Shown here: positions 62,087-64,000 of the stretch, one piece after another
Layout of the letters: each line of letters starts with the position of its first letter
Position numbering within the stretch: the first letter of the stretch is position 1
NCBI GenBank assembly: GCA_041586155.1
Contig: JBFHAT010000008.1
Span: 1-64,000 of the forward strand
DNA from: JBFGJH01 sp041586155
GTDB lineage: Bacteria > Actinomycetota > Acidimicrobiia > Spongiisociales > JAENVV01
Reading direction: 5' to 3'
DNA length: 64,000 bases
Made by a program: the position numbers and the translations under genes
The notes under the pieces: generated by a model
What the model saw: the letters and a program-made list of their open reading frames with translations, nothing else
What the model was told of the DNA's origin: nothing
Databases searched by the model: none

Positions 62087-62914
62087 TCACTCGGCAGGTT
62101 GAGCCGGCCAGAGCGACCGAGCCGTCAACACGATGAAGAAGAGGACGATCGGAACGACTGCCATCGTGGCCGAGCCCGATGTGTTGGCGTGGAAGCTGAT
62201 CACCAATCCGGCCGCCACCGAACCGACCCCGATCCCCGCCGCCGTCGCCATGATGGCCGGCACCCGCCTGACGAGGAGTGCGGCGGTGGCCGGCGGGCCG
62301 ATCAACAGACCGAAGACGAGCAGCGCGCCCACGGTCCGGAAGGATCCGATGATGCTGGTGGCGATGAGGGCGAGGAGAGCGGCGTGGGCGAGACGGGGCC
62401 GCATTCCGAGCAATTGCGCCTTTTGTTCATTGAACGACAACACCAGAAAGGGCCGGTAGAGCACCGCGGTCGCCAGCCCGGTGATCGCTGCTACGGCGCC
62501 CAGCGTGAGGAGATCTCCGCTCGTCACGCCAAGGGCGTCGCCGAACAAGATGCCCGTGATCGTGCCGCTGAACGACGCTGTCCTCGACACGAGGATCACG
62601 CCCAGCCCGAGCATCCCGACAAAAAGCAACCCGATTCCTGTGTCCTCGGAGAATGTCGTCTGCCGGTGCACGAGACTGATTCCGAACAGCATCACTGCGG
62701 CGGCGATCGCAGCCCCGACGAGCACGTTGAAGTCGAGCAGGATTGCCAGGGCGATGCCAGGAATGACGCCGTGGACGAGGGCATCACCGAGGAACGACAT
62801 GCCGCGGATCACCACCCACGTGCCAACCAGCGCCAGGGCCAATGCAGCGAGCGCGCCACCGAGCAATGCTCGTTGTTGGAATCCCAACTCGAATGGCGCG
62901 GTCAGCCAATCCAT
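62087..62914 (-). CDS. Zinc/manganese-type ABC transporter permease
   Basis: A 275-residue permease of the ABC-3 family with about eight membrane helices. Characteristic parts are VIRGMSFLGDALVHGVIPGIAL near the start, then RTASFSGTITGILFGDALG and RTVGALLVFGLLIGPPATAALLV. It forms the channel of an uptake system for Zn2+ or Mn2+. It lies 27 bases downstream of the binding-protein gene. The ATPase subunit expected between or beside them is absent from this operon. Confidence 0.9.
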   Translation of the reverse strand: MDWLTAPFELGFQQRALLGGALAALALALVGTWVVIRGMSFLGDALVHGVIPGIALAILLDFNVLVGAAIAAAVMLFGISLVHRQTTFSEDTGIGLLFVGMLGLGVILVSRTASFSGTITGILFGDALGVTSGDLLTLGAVAAITGLATAVLYRPFLVLSFNEQKAQLLGMRPRLAHAALLALIATSIIGSFRTVGALLVFGLLIGPPATAALLVRRVPAIMATAAGIGVGSVAAGLVISFHANTSGSATMAVVPIVLFFIVLTARSLWPAQPAE

Positions 62915-62941
62915 GTCGCTCGACTCTGATTCGGCGGTATG

Positions 62942-63847
62942 TCAATCGCCCAGGGCATCGGCGATCAACTCGGCGTTGGACCTCAGCATCCCGACGAGCG
63001 TATCAGCGGGCGATCCGGGTGGACCGAGCGAGCCGGTCTGCAACTCCACCACCGCGACCTCGCCTCCGAACTCCGCGGCCACCGCCTCCGCAAGCGCAAC
63101 AGGTTGGCTGGTCTCGGCGAAGATGACATCGATCCCCTCGCGCTGGATGGTTGCTACGAGGCGACTCAAGTCGGCCGAACTCGGATCCGCCAGGGTGGAA
63201 CCGCCGGGCACCACTACTCCCACGATCTCGAAGTCGTACCGGGCGGCGAAATAGCCGAGCGCGTCATGGTTGGTGACGAGCTTCCTCCGAGGGTCAGGGA
63301 TGGCCGTCAATTGGGCGGCAATGTCTTCGTCGGCTGCGCGCATCTCCTCCGCATATCGTTCGGCATTCGCCGCCCAGTCGACGCCGGGGGCGACCTCGGC
63401 CAGGGCGACTGCCACGAGCCGAGCGGCTTCGGCGTTGCGCAGCGGATCCATCCACACGTGCGGGTCGAGCGCCCCCTCGTCCCCCGTCGCGAATGGAAGT
63501 GGATCGACGAGCGGAGCCACGGTCAGAACCTCCGTTCCCTCGGCCTCGATCGACATCAAGACATCCGCAAATGCCTCTTCGAGCCCGAGCCCATTGGCCA
63601 CGACCAGGTCGGCGCTTTGCAGCGCTGCTGCTTGTTGGGCGGACAGCTCATAATCGTGGGGATCGGCGCCCACCGGCATCAGCACCGTGACTTCGGCCCG
63701 ATCCCCCACCACCCCGAGGGCGATGTCCCCGAGGATCGAAGTGGTGGCGACGACGACGGGTCCGTCGGATCCCGACGATCCCGTGCCGCATGCGGCCGCC
63801 AGCAACCACCAAACGGCCAGCAACCCAACCGTCCCCCGTCTCGACAA
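62942..63847 (-). CDS. Zinc-type ABC transporter substrate-binding lipoprotein
   Basis: A 301-residue cluster 9 (ZnuA/PsaA-like) binding protein. The lipobox is WWLLAAACGTGSSG. Metal ligands are visible as VGADPHDYEL, GALDPHVWMDP, TNHDALGYFAARY and VIFAETSQP. It lacks the histidine-rich loop of ZnuA, so zinc versus manganese cannot be settled from sequence. I chose TTG at 63847 because it starts with two arginines right before the hydrophobic core; the ATG at 63868 lies inside the palindromic operator. Confidence 0.88.
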   Translation of the reverse strand: MSRRGTVGLLAVWWLLAAACGTGSSGSDGPVVVATTSILGDIALGVVGDRAEVTVLMPVGADPHDYELSAQQAAALQSADLVVANGLGLEEAFADVLMSIEAEGTEVLTVAPLVDPLPFATGDEGALDPHVWMDPLRNAEAARLVAVALAEVAPGVDWAANAERYAEEMRAADEDIAAQLTAIPDPRRKLVTNHDALGYFAARYDFEIVGVVVPGGSTLADPSSADLSRLVATIQREGIDVIFAETSQPVALAEAVAAEFGGEVAVVELQTGSLGPPGSPADTLVGMLRSNAELIADALGD

Positions 63848-63854
63848 TGCAGCT

Positions 63855-63871
63855 ATAATGAGAATCATTAT
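63855..63871. promoter_or_regulatory. Fur/Zur-type palindromic operator
   Basis: ATAATGA-GAA-TCATTAT is a perfect 7-3-7 inverted repeat, matching the general Fur-superfamily box. It lies between the divergent metal-binding lipoprotein gene and a Fur-family gene. TATAAT at 63854-63859 gives a good -10 for the rightward gene. The likely TSSs on both sides fall within or next to the repeat, so binding would block both promoters. Confidence 0.8.
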
Positions 63872-63878
63872 CGGATCA

Positions 63879-64000
63879 GTGTACCCGGCCGTCGACACAC
63901 AGATCGAGCGCACCCTGTACGACCAGGACGTACGCTATACGGAGGGGCGCCGCCAGGTGGTCGCCGCCCTCTCAGCGGCTGACGGGCCACGCTCGGCCGG
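63879..64000 (+). CDS. Fur/Zur-family regulator, 5' end only
   Basis: The first 40 codons are inside the window. The sequence ERTLYDQDVRYTEGRRQVVAALSAADG is the N-terminal winged-helix opening of Fur-family metalloregulators. Divergence from a zinc-type binding protein gene suggests it is Zur-like and autoregulated through the palindrome. GTG at 63879 is used as the start; the in-frame ATG at 63858 lies inside the operator. The metal-binding part is outside the window. Confidence 0.8.
   Translation, partial: MYPAVDTQIERTLYDQDVRYTEGRRQVVAALSAADGPRSA

Overview
The window is a gene-dense, high-GC bacterial chromosome segment that reads as an actinobacterium (Actinomycetota). Support comes from a class E sortase beside a tiny membrane protein, a TIGR03083/mycothiol-type fold, an LppM-like lipoprotein, an ECF42-type sigma factor with its DGPF partner, the galU-moeA-moaC gene order, and heavy GTG/TTG start usage. 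A deep-branching class such as Acidimicrobiia is plausible, but this is inference. I see no insertion sequence, phage, CRISPR or other island signature; the window looks like ordinary chromosome with one decayed gene.

Layout. 1-5.1 kb: a leftward run of overlapping genes, plsY-galU-moeA-moaC-mog-membrane protein-translin-family protein, followed by tRNA-Ala(CGC) and the start of a secreted protein. 5.2-8.8 kb: rightward small genes (zinc-ribbon FmdB type, FMN-dependent PPOX, SAF domain), uppP and an HtrA protease. 8.8-12.8 kb: leftward ThDP enzyme, Na+/H+ antiporter and Mrp ATPase, then rightward aconitase. 15.6-20.9 kb: M23 peptidase, oligoribonuclease, molybdopterin oxidoreductase, TlpA-like thioredoxin, sortase E with a 49-residue partner, enoyl-CoA hydratase and a DUF5317 membrane protein. 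20.9-24 kb: two overlapping membrane HD/HD-GYP proteins with a leader region. 24-31.9 kb: an unknown conserved protein, a GGT-family protein, duplicated secreted lysozyme-like proteins, an HhH protein, an NCS1 permease, rlmN and a LysM/M23 endopeptidase. 31.9-41.6 kb: a DUF885 peptidase, then an overlapping rightward run (phosphotransferase, DNA methyltransferase, MpaB/DUF2236 oxygenase, very large sAC-like adenylate cyclase), then a lycopene cyclase-domain protein. 41.6-47 kb: acetyltransferase, divergent IF-1, and a five-gene leftward operon of ATP-grasp, alpha-E, transglutaminase, GNAT and an LppM-like lipoprotein. 47-54.6 kb: MBL lipoprotein, DGPF protein plus ECF42 sigma factor, RRM protein, SDR/DUF2867, methyltransferase, small lipoprotein plus CBS protein, aldehyde dehydrogenase. 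54.7-58.4 kb: two CNNM/CorC transport proteins divergent from corA. 58.4-64 kb: small proteins, an MFS transporter, a secreted protein, a multiply frameshifted NAD(P)-dependent dehydrogenase remnant, and a zinc-type ABC operon (permease and binding protein, no ATPase) divergent from a Fur/Zur-family regulator across a perfect palindrome.

How the genes work together. Molybdenum-cofactor genes (moaC, mog, moeA) lie in the same window as a likely molybdopterin client enzyme. UDP-glucose, phosphatidate and undecaprenyl-phosphate enzymes (galU, plsY, uppP) plus several secreted hydrolases (two M23 proteins, two lysozyme-like proteins, sortase E, HtrA) form an envelope theme. Second-messenger enzymes (HD-GYP pair, sAC-like cyclase) form a signalling theme. 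CorA, the two CNNM proteins and the Znu/Zur genes cover divalent metals. Several gene pairs end with convergent overlaps of 8 to 65 bases, showing very tight packing.
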